A stretch of DNA of 64,000 bases from Streptomyces sp. NBC_01224 (GCF_036002945.1 NZ_CP108529.1:6815001-6879000); one strand, 5' to 3'. Shown: positions 25,603 to 34,601, numbered from the stretch's first letter. The notes: a model not told the origin generated them from the sequence alone. A program made the numbers and translations.

Positions 25603-26538
25603 ATGGTCCAGGAGCTCGTAATCGCAATAGTCGGGGCGGCCTCGGCGGGTGCGCTGTACATGGCGGCGGCGGCCAAGGTCGTCAAGCAGTACGAGCGGGG
25701 CGTCGTACTGAGGCTCGGCAGGCTTCGTAACGATGTGCGTGGGCCCGGATTCACCATGGTGCTTCCCGGCATCGAGCGGCTGCGCAAGGTCAATATGCAG
25801 ATCGTGACGATGCCGGTGCCCGCGCAGGACGGAATCACCCGGGACAACGTCACGGTCCGGGTGGACGCGGTCATCTACTTCAAGGTGGTCGATGCGGCGA
25901 GTGCCGTGATCCAGGTGGAGGACTACCGGTTCGCGGTGTCGCAGATGGCACAGACCTCACTGCGGTCGATCATCGGCAAGAGTGATCTGGATGATCTGCT
26001 GTCCAACCGCGAGAAGCTGAATCAGGGCCTTGAGCTGATGATCGACAGCCCAGCGGTCGGGTGGGGTGTGCAGATCGACCGGGTGGAGATCAAGGACGTT
26101 TCGCTGCCGGAGACGATGAAACGCTCCATGGCCCGTCAGGCCGAGGCCGACCGTGAGCGGCGAGCCCGCGTCATCAACGCGGACGCCGAGCTTCAGGCCT
26201 CGAAGAAACTTGCCGAGGCGGCGAAGGAGATGTCCTCCCAGCCGGCCGCGCTCCAGCTGCGCCTGCTGCAGACGGTGGTTGCGGTCGCGGCGGAGAAGAA
26301 CTCCACGCTGGTGCTCCCGTTCCCGGTGGAGCTGCTCCGCTTCCTGGAGCGGGCGCAGCAGCCGGCGCAGCAGCAGATGATGCAGCCGCAGCAGGCCGTG
26401 AGGCCGCCGCAGCAGCCCGCACAGGCGCAGCCGCAGCCGTCGGTGGCGCCCGCGCCTCCTCCGGCTTCCGCTCCCGCTGTTTCTGCGGCCACGGCGCCCG
26501 CGCGGCCCCCTCGTCCGAAGCCGCTCGCCAGGCACTGA
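25603..26538 (+). CDS. SPFH/band-7 (slipin-type) membrane protein
   Basis: 311 residues. One N-terminal membrane helix (about residues 3-25), then the SPFH domain (about 27-180) with KQYERGVVLRLGRLRNDVRG, GFTMVLPGIERL, DGITRDNVTVRVDAVIYFKV and RSIIGKSDLDDLLSNRE, diagnostic of slipin/stomatin. A charged helical segment (EADRERRARVINADAELQAS) supports oligomerisation, and the last 75 residues are Pro/Gln-rich. These proteins build membrane microdomains. ATG 25603 has GGGGG upstream. It lies about 8 kb from the tRNA-like RNA locus, so no link is claimed. Confidence 0.9.
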   Translation: MVQELVIAIVGAASAGALYMAAAAKVVKQYERGVVLRLGRLRNDVRGPGFTMVLPGIERLRKVNMQIVTMPVPAQDGITRDNVTVRVDAVIYFKVVDAASAVIQVEDYRFAVSQMAQTSLRSIIGKSDLDDLLSNREKLNQGLELMIDSPAVGWGVQIDRVEIKDVSLPETMKRSMARQAEADRERRARVINADAELQASKKLAEAAKEMSSQPAALQLRLLQTVVAVAAEKNSTLVLPFPVELLRFLERAQQPAQQQMMQPQQAVRPPQQPAQAQPQPSVAPAPPPASAPAVSAATAPARPPRPKPLARH

Positions 26539-26646
26539 GCCGAACCGCACCGTTCCCCGCCCCCGGGCCGGTCGGGTGGGCCTGCCGGTAAGGCCGTATC
26601 AAGACCTGCATCCATCTGACCTGCTGGAATGCAGGTGCGCGACCGG

Positions 26647-26669
26647 TTGTCAGACCCCCCGCCTAGACT
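26647..26669 (+). promoter_or_regulatory. RecA-NDp/PafBC-like promoter before the SNF2 helicase gene
   Basis: TTGTCAGACC (26647-26656), 7 nt, TAGACT (26664-26669). The first seven bases and the spacing are the same as at polA, ogt and uvrB. Here a leader of about 50 nt and a GGGAGGGG ribosome site follow. Confidence 0.68.
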
Positions 26670-26728
26670 CGCAGGAGTCATAAGGATCAAGACGATCAAG
26701 AGGATCAGGGCGGGACGGGAGGGGACCG

Positions 26729-29677
26729 ATGAGCACGGCACAACATCAGCTGGACGCGTCCGCTGCCCGCCTCCTGAGCTGTGCCGCTGTCTTCCTGCCC
26801 GCATCGTTGCCGAGGGACGGGCGCGTCGCCTTCTGGGATCCTGATGGCGGCCCCCTCCCGGAGCCGGGTGGCTCCGCGGACTCCGAAGATCGGGCACCCG
26901 GTCCGATTGCCGCAGAGATCACCGTCGTCCGTCGGCATGGACAACAGGACGGCGTCCGTCGGCGTACGGTGCCCGCCGTCCTGATGCCCGTGACCGATGC
27001 CCTGCCGCTGCTGGCCCGCGCCCGGCACCAGCAGTCCGCCCACCCCGCCACCCGCTGCTGGGGTGCCGCCGCACTCCAGGCGCTCAACCTGGTGGCGCGA
27101 GGCAGGCTGCTCCCCGGCCTGACGGGCGACGACCACGACGCCTGGCGGGCCGGACCTCGCGACGCCGAGGACATCGCCCATCTCCGGGCGATCGCAGCCG
27201 CCATGCCGGTCGAGGGGCACGCGGTGCCGCTCCCGGACCGCACACCACTTCAAGTCCCCGACCCGGAGTGGCTGCTCGGGGCGTTCCTCGATGCGGTTGC
27301 CGATGCATTGCCCCGTACACCCGCTGCGGCGTACGCGATGGGCGCGGCCTTTGCAGCCCGTGAGGCCCAGCATCTGCCAGGAGCCCGTGACTGGGCCGTC
27401 GAGGTCGCGGCCGGTCTCGATGCGGGTGTACGGGTGTCGCTGCGTCTCGATCTGTCGGCATACGAACTCTTCGACATCGCTGATACGTACGACAGCCCCG
27501 ACGACAGCGACGCCTCCGACGACAACGGGACCTCCGGTACGGCCGCGGATGGCCGCCCCGGCGCCGCGCGGCACGCCGCCGCGGCCATCACCCAGGTGCA
27601 CAGCCTGGCCGACCCGACCTATGTGGTCGACGTCGCCGCACTGTGGCACGGCGGGGTGGGGGAGCCGTTCGGCCCGCGGGCCAGGATCGACGCCGTGCTC
27701 GCACTGCGCCGCGCCGCCCGCGTCTGGGCACCGCTGGAGCGGTTGCTGGACCAGCCCGTGCCCGACGTGCTCGCACTCGAAGAGGACGAGCTGTACGAGC
27801 TGCTGAGCGACGCCGGAGCCCGGCTGGCGGCGGCCGGGGTGAGCGTCCACTGGCCCAGGGAGCTCGTCCGTTCCCTCACCGCCGCCGCCGTCGTCCGACC
27901 CGCCCCCGGCTCGGCCACCGACGGCACCTCGTTCTTCGACGCCGAGCAGCTCTTCGCCTTCAACTGGCAGTTGTCGCTGGGCGACGAGCAGCTCACCGAG
28001 GCGGAGATGGACGTTCTCGCGGAAGCGCACCGGCCGGTGGTGCGCCTGCGGGACCAGTGGGTTGTCGTCGACCCGGTGCTCGTACGCAAGGCGCGCAAGC
28101 GGGAGCTCGGCCTGCTCGATCCGGTCGACGCCCTTGCCGTCGCTCTGACCGGTAGCGCCGAGGTCGACGGCGAACAGGTCGAAGCGGTGCCCGTCGGAGC
28201 GCTGGCCGCACTCCGTACCCGCATCACCGCCGACGACACCGCTATCGCCCCGCCGCCCGGCCTGGACGCCACGCTCCGCGACTACCAACTGCGCGGCCTC
28301 GCCTGGCTGGACCGGATGACCTCACTCGGCCTCGGCGGCTGCCTCGCCGACGACATGGGCCTGGGCAAGACGATCACCCTCATCGCCCTCCACCTGCACC
28401 GCGCCCACCCCGCGCCCACCCTGGTGATCTGCCCCGCCTCCCTCCTGGGCAACTGGCACCGGGAGATCAACCGCTTCGCCCCCGGCATGCCCGTCCGCCG
28501 CTTCCACGGCACCGACCGCACACTGGCCGAACCCGACGGCGGCTTCGTCCTGACCACCTACGGCACGATGCGTTCGAGCGCGGCGCAACTCGCCGGCCAC
28601 AGCTGGGGACTGATCGTCGCCGACGAGGCCCAGCACGTGAAGAACCCGCACTCCTCCACGGCGAAGGCGCTGCGCACCATCCCGGCCCCGGCCAGAGTCG
28701 CCCTCACCGGCACCCCCGTGGAGAACAACCTCTCCGAGCTGTGGGCCCTGCTCGACTGGACCACCCCCGGACTGCTGGGCCCCCTCAAGGCGTTCCGGGC
28801 CCGGCACGCCCGTATCGTCGAGAACACCGGGACGGCTGCCGGGCTCGCCAACGACGAAGCGGTCGAGCGGCTTTCCCGGCTGGTCCGGCCCTTTCTCCTG
28901 CGCCGGAAGAAGTCGGACCCGGGCATCGCCCCCGAGCTGCCGCCCAAGACGGAGACCGACCACCCCGTCTTCCTCACCCGCGAGCAGGCCACGCTCTACG
29001 AGGCGACGGTCCGCGAGACGATGGCGTTCATCGAAGCCTCGGAAGGCATCGCCCGCCGCGGTCTGATCATGAAGCTGCTGGCCTCGCTCAAGCAGATCTG
29101 CAACCACCCCGCGCAGTATCTGAAGGAAGAACCGACCCGCCTCGTCGGCCGTTCGGGAAAGCTCGCCCTGCTCGACGAGCTCCTCGACACGATCCTCGCC
29201 GAGGACGGCTCCGTCCTCATCTTCACCCAGTACGTGACGATGGCCCGGCTCCTCTCCGCCCACCTCGCCTCGCGCGCCATCCCCTCTCAACTCCTGCACG
29301 GCGGTACGCCGGTGGCCGAGCGGGAACGGATGGTGGACCGCTTCCAGTCCGGCGAGGTCCCGGTCTTCCTGCTCTCCCTCAAGGCAGCGGGCACCGGACT
29401 GAATCTCACCAGGGCCGCCCACGTCATCCACTACGACCGCTGGTGGAACCCGGCCGTCGAGGAACAGGCCACGGACCGGGCGTACCGCATCGGCCAGACG
29501 CAACCCGTGCAGGTCCACCGGCTGATCGCGGAAGGCACGGTCGAGGACCGGATCGACGAGCTGCTGCGGGCCAAGCGGGTCCTGGCCGACGCGGTCCTCG
29601 GCGCCGGTGAGACAGCGCTGACCGAGCTCAGCGATCGTGACCTGGCCGATCTTGTCTCGCTCCGGAGGCTGTCATGA
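26729..29677 (+). CDS. SNF2-family DNA-dependent ATPase/helicase
   Basis: 982 residues. The N-terminal 500 residues are the bacterial SNF2_N-preceding type, with ADEMDVL- and RDQWVVVDP-like segments. The motor then follows: motif I DDMGLGKTITLIALHLHR (about residue 538), Ia VICPASLLGNW, II DEAQHVKN (about 631), III LTGTPVENNLSELW, and the second RecA lobe with LIFTQYVTMARLL, LKAAGTGLNL and DRAYRIGQTQPVQVHR. It is expected to move DNA or displace bound proteins during repair or transcription. Its stop overlaps the SWIM gene start by 4 nt (ATGA), so the two are translationally coupled. Confidence 0.93.
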   Translation: MSTAQHQLDASAARLLSCAAVFLPASLPRDGRVAFWDPDGGPLPEPGGSADSEDRAPGPIAAEITVVRRHGQQDGVRRRTVPAVLMPVTDALPLLARARHQQSAHPATRCWGAAALQALNLVARGRLLPGLTGDDHDAWRAGPRDAEDIAHLRAIAAAMPVEGHAVPLPDRTPLQVPDPEWLLGAFLDAVADALPRTPAAAYAMGAAFAAREAQHLPGARDWAVEVAAGLDAGVRVSLRLDLSAYELFDIADTYDSPDDSDASDDNGTSGTAADGRPGAARHAAAAITQVHSLADPTYVVDVAALWHGGVGEPFGPRARIDAVLALRRAARVWAPLERLLDQPVPDVLALEEDELYELLSDAGARLAAAGVSVHWPRELVRSLTAAAVVRPAPGSATDGTSFFDAEQLFAFNWQLSLGDEQLTEAEMDVLAEAHRPVVRLRDQWVVVDPVLVRKARKRELGLLDPVDALAVALTGSAEVDGEQVEAVPVGALAALRTRITADDTAIAPPPGLDATLRDYQLRGLAWLDRMTSLGLGGCLADDMGLGKTITLIALHLHRAHPAPTLVICPASLLGNWHREINRFAPGMPVRRFHGTDRTLAEPDGGFVLTTYGTMRSSAAQLAGHSWGLIVADEAQHVKNPHSSTAKALRTIPAPARVALTGTPVENNLSELWALLDWTTPGLLGPLKAFRARHARIVENTGTAAGLANDEAVERLSRLVRPFLLRRKKSDPGIAPELPPKTETDHPVFLTREQATLYEATVRETMAFIEASEGIARRGLIMKLLASLKQICNHPAQYLKEEPTRLVGRSGKLALLDELLDTILAEDGSVLIFTQYVTMARLLSAHLASRAIPSQLLHGGTPVAERERMVDRFQSGEVPVFLLSLKAAGTGLNLTRAAHVIHYDRWWNPAVEEQATDRAYRIGQTQPVQVHRLIAEGTVEDRIDELLRAKRVLADAVLGAGETALTELSDRDLADLVSLRRLS

Positions 29678-30990
29678 GCCCCCGTCCCCGGCCCCACTCG
29701 TACGCCCGCCCCGAGCCCCGTCCCGTCGCACGCTCGCGCCCCGGCCCCGACGATCTGCGGCGTACCTTCGAGGCCGTGCCGCCCCGCCCGTCCGACGGCG
29801 ACGAACCCTTCGCGGACAGTTGGTGGGGCCGCGCCTGGGTGGCCGCCCTGGAGTCCCTGTCGATGGACGAGGGACGGCTCTCCCGCGGCCGTACGTACGC
29901 CGACAGCGGCAAGGTCGCAGCCATCACCGTCACCCCCGGACGGGTCGTCGCCTACGTTCACGGCAGCCGCCCCCGCCCCTACCGCGCCGAGCTGCGTCTG
30001 CGGTCGCTCACCGACGCCGACTGGGACGTGTTCCTGGACGCGGTCGCCGCCCGCCCCGGTCACCTTGCCGCGCTGCTCGCCAAGGAGATGCCGCACTCGC
30101 TGGTCGACACGGCGGCCGAGGCCGGTGTCGGACTGCTGCCCGCCGCGGGCGATCTCGACCCCGGCTGCTCCTGTCCCGACCACGGCTGGCCCTGCAAACA
30201 TGTGGCCGCCCTCTGCTATCAGATGGCCCGTCTCCTGGATGCCGACCCGTTCGTCCTTCTGCTGCTGCGCGGCAGGGGCGAGCGCGAACTCCTCGAAGAG
30301 CTGGGCCGTCGCAACGCCGCACACTCCGCCCGGGAACGCCCCACGGCCCCTGACACCCCGTCCGTACCGGCCCGCGAAGCCCTCGCCGACCGCTACCTCC
30401 CGCCCCTCCCTGCCCCGCTCCCGGTCCTGCCGCATCCCGGGCAGCCGCCCTCGTACCCGAGCCTGCCCGGCGCCCGCGACCCGCTCGCCCTCGACCATCT
30501 CGCCACGGATGCGGTGGCCCGTGCACACACGCTCCTCACCACCGGCCTGGACCCGCTCGCCGGCCTCACCTCCTGGCAGGACGCGGTACGGCTGGCCGCG
30601 TCCCGTCCCACCGCCGGACTCACGGCAACCACCCGCGCCCTCTACCGCGAGCTGGCGTACGCCACCGGCCGCACCCCCACCGACCTGGCCCGAGCCGTCG
30701 CGGCCTGGCGCCAGGGCGGCGCCGAAGGACTGGCCGTCCTCGAAACACCCTGGGATCCTCCGGCCGGCCCCTTCGACCGCGCCCGCCCCGCGCTCGCAGC
30801 CGCCGACTTCCCCCGCTTCCACCCCTGGCGCAACCACCTCACGCACCCCAGCGGCACACTTCAGCTCCGCTTCGGCCACGACGGCCGTTGGTACGGCTAC
30901 GAATCCGAGCCGGGCGAGGACGACTGGTGGCCCCGCGCCACCCCGGACTCCGACCCGGTGGGCACACTCATGGAACTCAGCGGCGGCTGA
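29674..30990 (+). CDS. SWIM zinc-finger protein
   Basis: 438 residues. The SWIM motif CSCPDHGWPCKHVAAL (Cys-x-Cys...Cys-x-His) is at about residues 167-182; DSWWGRAWVAALESL and GRTYADSGKVAAI near the start are typical of the family. SWIM domains were first described in association with SWI2/SNF2 ATPases and are thought to bind DNA or protein. The 4-nt overlap with the SNF2 gene indicates a two-protein machine. The C terminus (WHPWRNHLTHPSGTLQLRF region, about 385) is conserved but undefined. Confidence 0.9.
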   Translation: MSPRPRPHSYARPEPRPVARSRPGPDDLRRTFEAVPPRPSDGDEPFADSWWGRAWVAALESLSMDEGRLSRGRTYADSGKVAAITVTPGRVVAYVHGSRPRPYRAELRLRSLTDADWDVFLDAVAARPGHLAALLAKEMPHSLVDTAAEAGVGLLPAAGDLDPGCSCPDHGWPCKHVAALCYQMARLLDADPFVLLLLRGRGERELLEELGRRNAAHSARERPTAPDTPSVPAREALADRYLPPLPAPLPVLPHPGQPPSYPSLPGARDPLALDHLATDAVARAHTLLTTGLDPLAGLTSWQDAVRLAASRPTAGLTATTRALYRELAYATGRTPTDLARAVAAWRQGGAEGLAVLETPWDPPAGPFDRARPALAAADFPRFHPWRNHLTHPSGTLQLRFGHDGRWYGYESEPGEDDWWPRATPDSDPVGTLMELSGG

Positions 30991-30996
30991 CCCCCC

Positions 30997-31015
30997 GGCC
31001 GGCCCCGGACCGGCC
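30997..31015. terminator. Short hairpin between convergent genes
   Basis: GGCCGG (30997-31002) and CCGGCC (31010-31015), 7-nt loop, in the 34 bp between the SWIM gene and the convergent small gene. Weak but well placed. Confidence 0.5.
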
Positions 31016-31024
31016 CTCAGCCTC

Positions 31025-31333
31025 TCAACTCCGCAGATAGACGAAGAGACCGATCAGCAGCACGACAACGATCGGCAGCACGATCAGCCGCGCTTTCCGG
31101 AGCGACTCGTTCTCCCGCTGGGACAGTCCCCGGTCGGCGCCGTGCGCCGACGCCAGGTGTTCCCCGGCCATGTCGATGATCTTCTCCATGGTCAGGAGCG
31201 ACGGCGACCAGCCGCAGTGCGCACAGACCAGGAAGTCACGGTACGGGTCGTACCGGAAATCCCGCTCCACATTGACCGTGAACACCTCGCCATCCGGCGT
31301 CATGGCTGTGTAGTGGCGTATCGGCGCACCCAT
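31025..31333 (-). CDS. Small protein with Cys-x2-Cys motif and C-terminal membrane anchor
   Basis: 102 residues. The front half (RHYTAMTPDGEVFTVNVERD) is soluble; VCAHCGWSP at about residues 36-44 could bind zinc. A tail anchor (ARLIVLPIVVVLLIGLFVYL) ends the protein. No family recognised. ATG start at 31333. Confidence 0.75.
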   Translation of the reverse strand: MGAPIRHYTAMTPDGEVFTVNVERDFRYDPYRDFLVCAHCGWSPSLLTMEKIIDMAGEHLASAHGADRGLSQRENESLRKARLIVLPIVVVLLIGLFVYLRS

Positions 31334-31414
31334 GCGGATCGCTCCCTGTTCCGCGCATGTGGCTGGTCTCGGTACCCGGCCGCGGCACAGTACCCGACCG
31401 CCCCGGGGCCGCCC

Positions 31415-31993
31415 TCAGCGAGGCAACACGGCATCGACGACATCGCGGGCGAAGTCCGGCGGCACCGGTTCGCGGCGGAGCAGCACCCGCATCCAGACCG
31501 CCCCCGCGATCAGGTCCAGCAGCAGCATCGGGTCGGCGTTCTCGGGAAGTTCACCACGGGCGGTGGCGCGGGCGAAGACCGGCTGCTCGCGGGAGAATCG
31601 ATCGGCGAAGAAGTCGCGGGTGAGGGCGGCGAGTTCGTCGTCCGGCAGGCCGGTACCAGAGGTCATGGCGCGTGCGACCGGTTCCGTACGCCCGTCGGTG
31701 AGCAGGCCGGTGATCTGTTCGGCGAGTGCGATCAGATCACCGCGGAGGCTGCCCGTATCGGGGATGTCGATGTCGAGGACCTGGGCATGGAGCATGGCCG
31801 CCCGCAACAGCGCCGGTTTCGAGGGCCACCAGCGGTAGATCGTCGTCTTGTTGACCCCGGAGTCCTGGGCGACGGCCTCGATGGTGAGACGGGTGTAGCC
31901 GCGTTCCGCGAGATGGCGCAGCGTGGTGTCGAAGATCGCTTCGGCGGCACGAGGGCCCTTGCCCGGGCGGCGATTCACGGTCGGATCGGGCAT
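31415..31993 (-). CDS. TetR/AcrR-family transcriptional regulator
   Basis: 192 residues from ATG 31993 (GGAG 6 nt upstream); TTG 32014 in frame is less likely. The N-terminal HTH is complete: AIFDTTLRHLAERGYTRLTI, then EAVAQDSGVNKTTIYRWWPS with the recognition helix VNKTTIYRWW. The C-terminal ligand domain (about residues 75-190) is of the TetR_C_11-like type. A perfect 18-bp palindrome 18 bp upstream of its start is the likely operator, shared with the divergent HXXEE-type gene. Ligand unknown. Confidence 0.9.
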   Translation of the reverse strand: MPDPTVNRRPGKGPRAAEAIFDTTLRHLAERGYTRLTIEAVAQDSGVNKTTIYRWWPSKPALLRAAMLHAQVLDIDIPDTGSLRGDLIALAEQITGLLTDGRTEPVARAMTSGTGLPDDELAALTRDFFADRFSREQPVFARATARGELPENADPMLLLDLIAGAVWMRVLLRREPVPPDFARDVVDAVLPR

Positions 31994-32011
31994 GAACACT
32001 CCAGGGAAAAG

Positions 32012-32029
32012 CAACGCAACGTTGCGTTG
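32012..32029. promoter_or_regulatory. 18-bp palindrome, probable TetR operator
   Basis: CAACGCAACGTTGCGTTG is a perfect palindrome in the 81-bp gap between the regulator gene and the divergent membrane protein gene. Placement fits autoregulation plus control of the neighbour. Confidence 0.7.
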
Positions 32030-32074
32030 TTCTGTATCGTGTGGTCATCGTACTGCTACGTATGGGGGCCAGGA

Positions 32075-32623
32075 GTGGCGGAGGCAACGGTTTCCAAGGC
32101 GGTGACCTGGGGGCTGCTCGCCGCCTGGGTGGCCAACGATCTGGAGGAGCTGGCCACCATGGCCGGCTGGGCGCGGTCCGCCCGACCGCGGCTCCAGGAG
32201 CGATTCCCGAAGGTGCCCGAGCAGGTATGGGCGCGGATGGAACTCTCGCAGCGGGATGTCAATGTCGCCATCGGCCTTATGGGCGGGGTCGTGGCGGCAG
32301 CGTCGGCGGACGGGGCGCGCACGGGTGGCCGCAGCCCGTTCTTCCGGACCGTACTGGTTGGATTCGGGCTGCACGGCGCCGTCCACATGGCGCAGTCGCT
32401 GGCGTACCGCGGCTACACGCCGGGGGTCGCCACGGCGCCGGCCGTTGTCATCCCGTACTCGCTCTGGGCCGTGCGGCGGCTGAAGGCGGCCGGTATCGGG
32501 AGCGGCGGCGCCGGCACAGCGGCAGCGACGCTGGCGCTCCTCCCGGTGGCCATCGCGGGAGTGCACGGGCTGGCGCGCCGGCTCAATCGGCCGCAAGGGC
32601 GCGGGGCCCGCACGGCAACGTGA
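32075..32623 (+). CDS. HXXEE-type integral membrane protein
   Basis: 182 residues from GTG 32075. Hydrophobic segments at about residues 5-18, 67-85, 93-110, 126-140 and 158-172. The pattern WGLLAAWVANDLEELATMAGW corresponds to the HXXEE motif region, but the first residue is Asn rather than His (NDLEE). The last histidine-containing helix (FGLHGAVHMAQSLAYRGYTPG) matches the family. Function unknown; probably controlled by the divergent TetR regulator. Confidence 0.75.
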   Translation: MAEATVSKAVTWGLLAAWVANDLEELATMAGWARSARPRLQERFPKVPEQVWARMELSQRDVNVAIGLMGGVVAAASADGARTGGRSPFFRTVLVGFGLHGAVHMAQSLAYRGYTPGVATAPAVVIPYSLWAVRRLKAAGIGSGGAGTAAATLALLPVAIAGVHGLARRLNRPQGRGARTAT

Positions 32624-32657
32624 TCGGGGGAGCGGCGCGCCAGGGTGACGGGCGGTG

Positions 32658-33173
32658 TCAGAAGTCGGCGGTCGTGCGCTCCTCGATCCGGGCCACCGAG
32701 TCCTGGGCGTACGCCTTCTCGTAGGCGTTCCGGATCCGCTCGATCTGGACGTCGCGTACGCGTGCCTCGGACGCCGGGTAGAGCAGGGTCAGTTCGTAAC
32801 TGCGCTCCCGCTCGATCACCCCGTGGGAATCCCGCCACTGCCCCCGGCCGTCCTGGATGGTCAGCCCGTTCGGGAAGCGGGGCGTGACCTCCTCGTCGAT
32901 GAACGCCAAGAACTGGTGATCGGTCACATCCGGCCTGCCGTCGGGACGTTCGGTGCCGAAGAACAACCGGGTCTCGATGTAGGCCTTCCCGCGCGCGGCG
33001 CCGGCCGATGTCGCCGACTGTGAGGCGGAGGGGGCATCGTCGCCGAGTGTGGCGTACGCGACGGGCGTGCCCACGGCCAGTACGGCCAGGGCGGCGGCGG
33101 TCGCGGTGAGTGCGGTGTGCTGCTTCGGGCCGGTAAGACCCTTCGTGCTGGTGAGATGGGGGAAGCGAGGCAC
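32658..33173 (-). CDS. DUF3574 family secreted or membrane-anchored protein
   Basis: 171 residues. A hydrophobic segment (TALTATAAALAVLAVGTPVA, about residues 20-39) acts as a signal or anchor. The domain (about 62-160) has YIETRLFFGTERPDGRPDVT, TPRFPNGLTIQDGRGQW and ERSYELTLLYPASEA, characteristic of DUF3574, whose role is unknown. GTG start at 33173. Convergent with the HXXEE gene and divergent from the RidA gene. Confidence 0.8.
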   Translation of the reverse strand: MPRFPHLTSTKGLTGPKQHTALTATAAALAVLAVGTPVAYATLGDDAPSASQSATSAGAARGKAYIETRLFFGTERPDGRPDVTDHQFLAFIDEEVTPRFPNGLTIQDGRGQWRDSHGVIERERSYELTLLYPASEARVRDVQIERIRNAYEKAYAQDSVARIEERTTADF

Positions 33174-33281
33174 GGCGAGGACCTTCGTTCGGAGCCTGTG
33201 AGGGCGGAGTCTGCGTGGGCCTGCGGCGCGGATGCGCGCGGCTCACTGTGGCAAGCGGCCCCCGCCGGACGGCGGCAGGAC

Positions 33282-33800
33282 ATGGGCATCCGCCGGAAAC
33301 CACCCGTACGGGTCGGCCCGCGGGTCCGCGAAACCCCGCTGCGCCCCGTGGCCCGGGCTGTCAGGCTCATCCGCACGACTGAGGCGATCAGCCGGATCAA
33401 TCCGGACCAGCTGCACCCCCCGCCCGGCTATCACCACATCACTGTGGTGGAGGCGGGCCGGACCGCGTTCCTGGCCGGGCAGTGTCCGCTCGACCGCCGC
33501 GGCGTGCTGGTGGGTCCGGGCGACTTCGATGCCCAGATCGATCAGATGGCGGCCAATGCCCTACTCGCCCTGGCGGCCGTGGGCGCCGAGCCCTCCCGGG
33601 TCGTCCGGTCGGTCGTCTACGTGGTCAGCGACGACGTCACGGAACTGGGAGCCGCCTGGCGCCGGCTCACCGGCTCGGTCATCGGGCCCGCGTTCACCAC
33701 CGCGAGCACGCGGCTCGGCTTCCCCGGACAGTTGATCGAGGTCGACCTCGCCGCGGCACTGCCGGCTGAGCGTGCGACCCACGCGCCCGGACCCCGGTGA
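33282..33800 (+). CDS. RidA/YjgF family protein
   Basis: 172 residues from ATG 33282 (GGCAGGA site). The RidA fold starts at about residue 45 (GYHHITVVEAGRTAFLAGQC) and includes DQMAANALLALAAVGAEPS and VVRSVVYVVSDDVTEL. RidA hydrolyses reactive enamines and imines from amino acid metabolism; this divergent member lacks an obvious C-terminal RVE(I/M) arginine, reading QLIEVDLAAAL instead, so deaminase activity is uncertain. GTG 33348 is an alternative start giving a more usual 150-residue length. Confidence 0.8.
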   Translation: MGIRRKPPVRVGPRVRETPLRPVARAVRLIRTTEAISRINPDQLHPPPGYHHITVVEAGRTAFLAGQCPLDRRGVLVGPGDFDAQIDQMAANALLALAAVGAEPSRVVRSVVYVVSDDVTELGAAWRRLTGSVIGPAFTTASTRLGFPGQLIEVDLAAALPAERATHAPGPR

Positions 33801-33856
33801 CCGGTTGGGACGGCCGGCACCGCGAAAACCTCTGGCTCCGCGCTGCTCGGCGCTGC

Positions 33857-33862
33857 TAGCTT
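33857..33862 (+). promoter_or_regulatory. -10 box of a leaderless DUF7873-type transcript
   Basis: TAGCTT ends 7 nt before GTG 33870, with no ribosome site in between, which indicates a leaderless message. No convincing -35 box; an activator or alternative sigma factor may be used. Confidence 0.5.
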
Positions 33863-33869
33863 CCCCGAC

Positions 33870-34601
33870 GTGGCGAAACTCAATCAGATCATCGCAGTGG
33901 AGAAGGGCGTCAAGTCCAAGGCTCACCAGGACCTGACGGCGGCGCACCACGGCCTTCAGAAGACCGGTCTGCTGGCCGGGATCTCGCGGACGTATCAGCC
34001 GAAGGACGAGGAGGGCGAGCAGCTGCCGCCCGAGTCGACCCTGGTGCAGATCAAGGCCGAGGACGTGCTGCGGGAGACCGCGACGACCCTGACCCGGCTC
34101 TTCGATGTGACCGCCACGAAGGACTGGGCGAACTGTTCGGCCCGCGCGGATGTGAAGGTCGACGGACGGGTACTCGTGAGCGAGGTGCCGGTGTCGTATC
34201 TGCTCTTCCTGGAGAAGCAGCTGACGGACATCAACACCTTTGTTCGCAAGCTTCCGGTGCTCGACGCCTCCGAGGCATGGACACAGGACCCGTCGACGGA
34301 CTCCTGGAAGACCGAGCCGGTGAGGACTCTTCGTACGAAGAAGGTGCCCCGCAACCATGTGAAGGCGGAGGCCACTGATAAGCACCCGGCGCAGGTCGAG
34401 GTGTACTACGAGGACATTCCGATCGGGTACTGGACGACGGTGAAGTTCTCCGGAGCTCTCCCCGCACGGCGGGTCAACGAACTGCTGGACCGGGTCGAGA
34501 AGCTCCAGCAGGCCGTGAAGTTCGCCCGCGAGGAGGCCAACGGCGTGGACGTCACCGACCAGCGGGTGGGTGATGCGGTATTCGGTTACCTCTTCGGGTA
34601 A
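33870..34601 (+). CDS. DUF7873-type protein next to permuted tRNA-like RNAs
   Basis: 243 residues, probably translated from a leaderless message. MAKLNQIIAVEKGVKSKAHQ opens a helical N-terminal region; a middle part holds ARADVKVDGRVLVSEVPVSY and FLEKQLTDINTFVRKLPVLD; the C-terminal helix (ALPARRVNELLDRVEKLQQA) could coil. It has no signal, membrane segment or recognisable nuclease, ligase or kinase motif. I recall the name DUF7873 for this family and cannot confirm it. Directly downstream lie two RNAs folding as circularly permuted tRNAs, so binding or handling of that RNA is the simplest inference. The stop codon sits within a 9-bp hairpin. Confidence 0.85.
   Translation: MAKLNQIIAVEKGVKSKAHQDLTAAHHGLQKTGLLAGISRTYQPKDEEGEQLPPESTLVQIKAEDVLRETATTLTRLFDVTATKDWANCSARADVKVDGRVLVSEVPVSYLLFLEKQLTDINTFVRKLPVLDASEAWTQDPSTDSWKTEPVRTLRTKKVPRNHVKAEATDKHPAQVEVYYEDIPIGYWTTVKFSGALPARRVNELLDRVEKLQQAVKFAREEANGVDVTDQRVGDAVFGYLFG

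Noticed and set aside
22270..26538. ADP-ribosylglycohydrolase and SPFH protein as parts of the tRNA-like RNA system
   Set aside because: They lie 7-11 kb away with unrelated genes on both strands in between, and no RNA ligase is in the window. Proximity is too weak to claim a link.
30065..32623. A very long plus-strand reading frame of over 850 codons
   Set aside because: Most of it lies out of frame with the SWIM gene or opposite the TetR and small Cys-x2-Cys protein genes; only its last 182 codons are a real gene.
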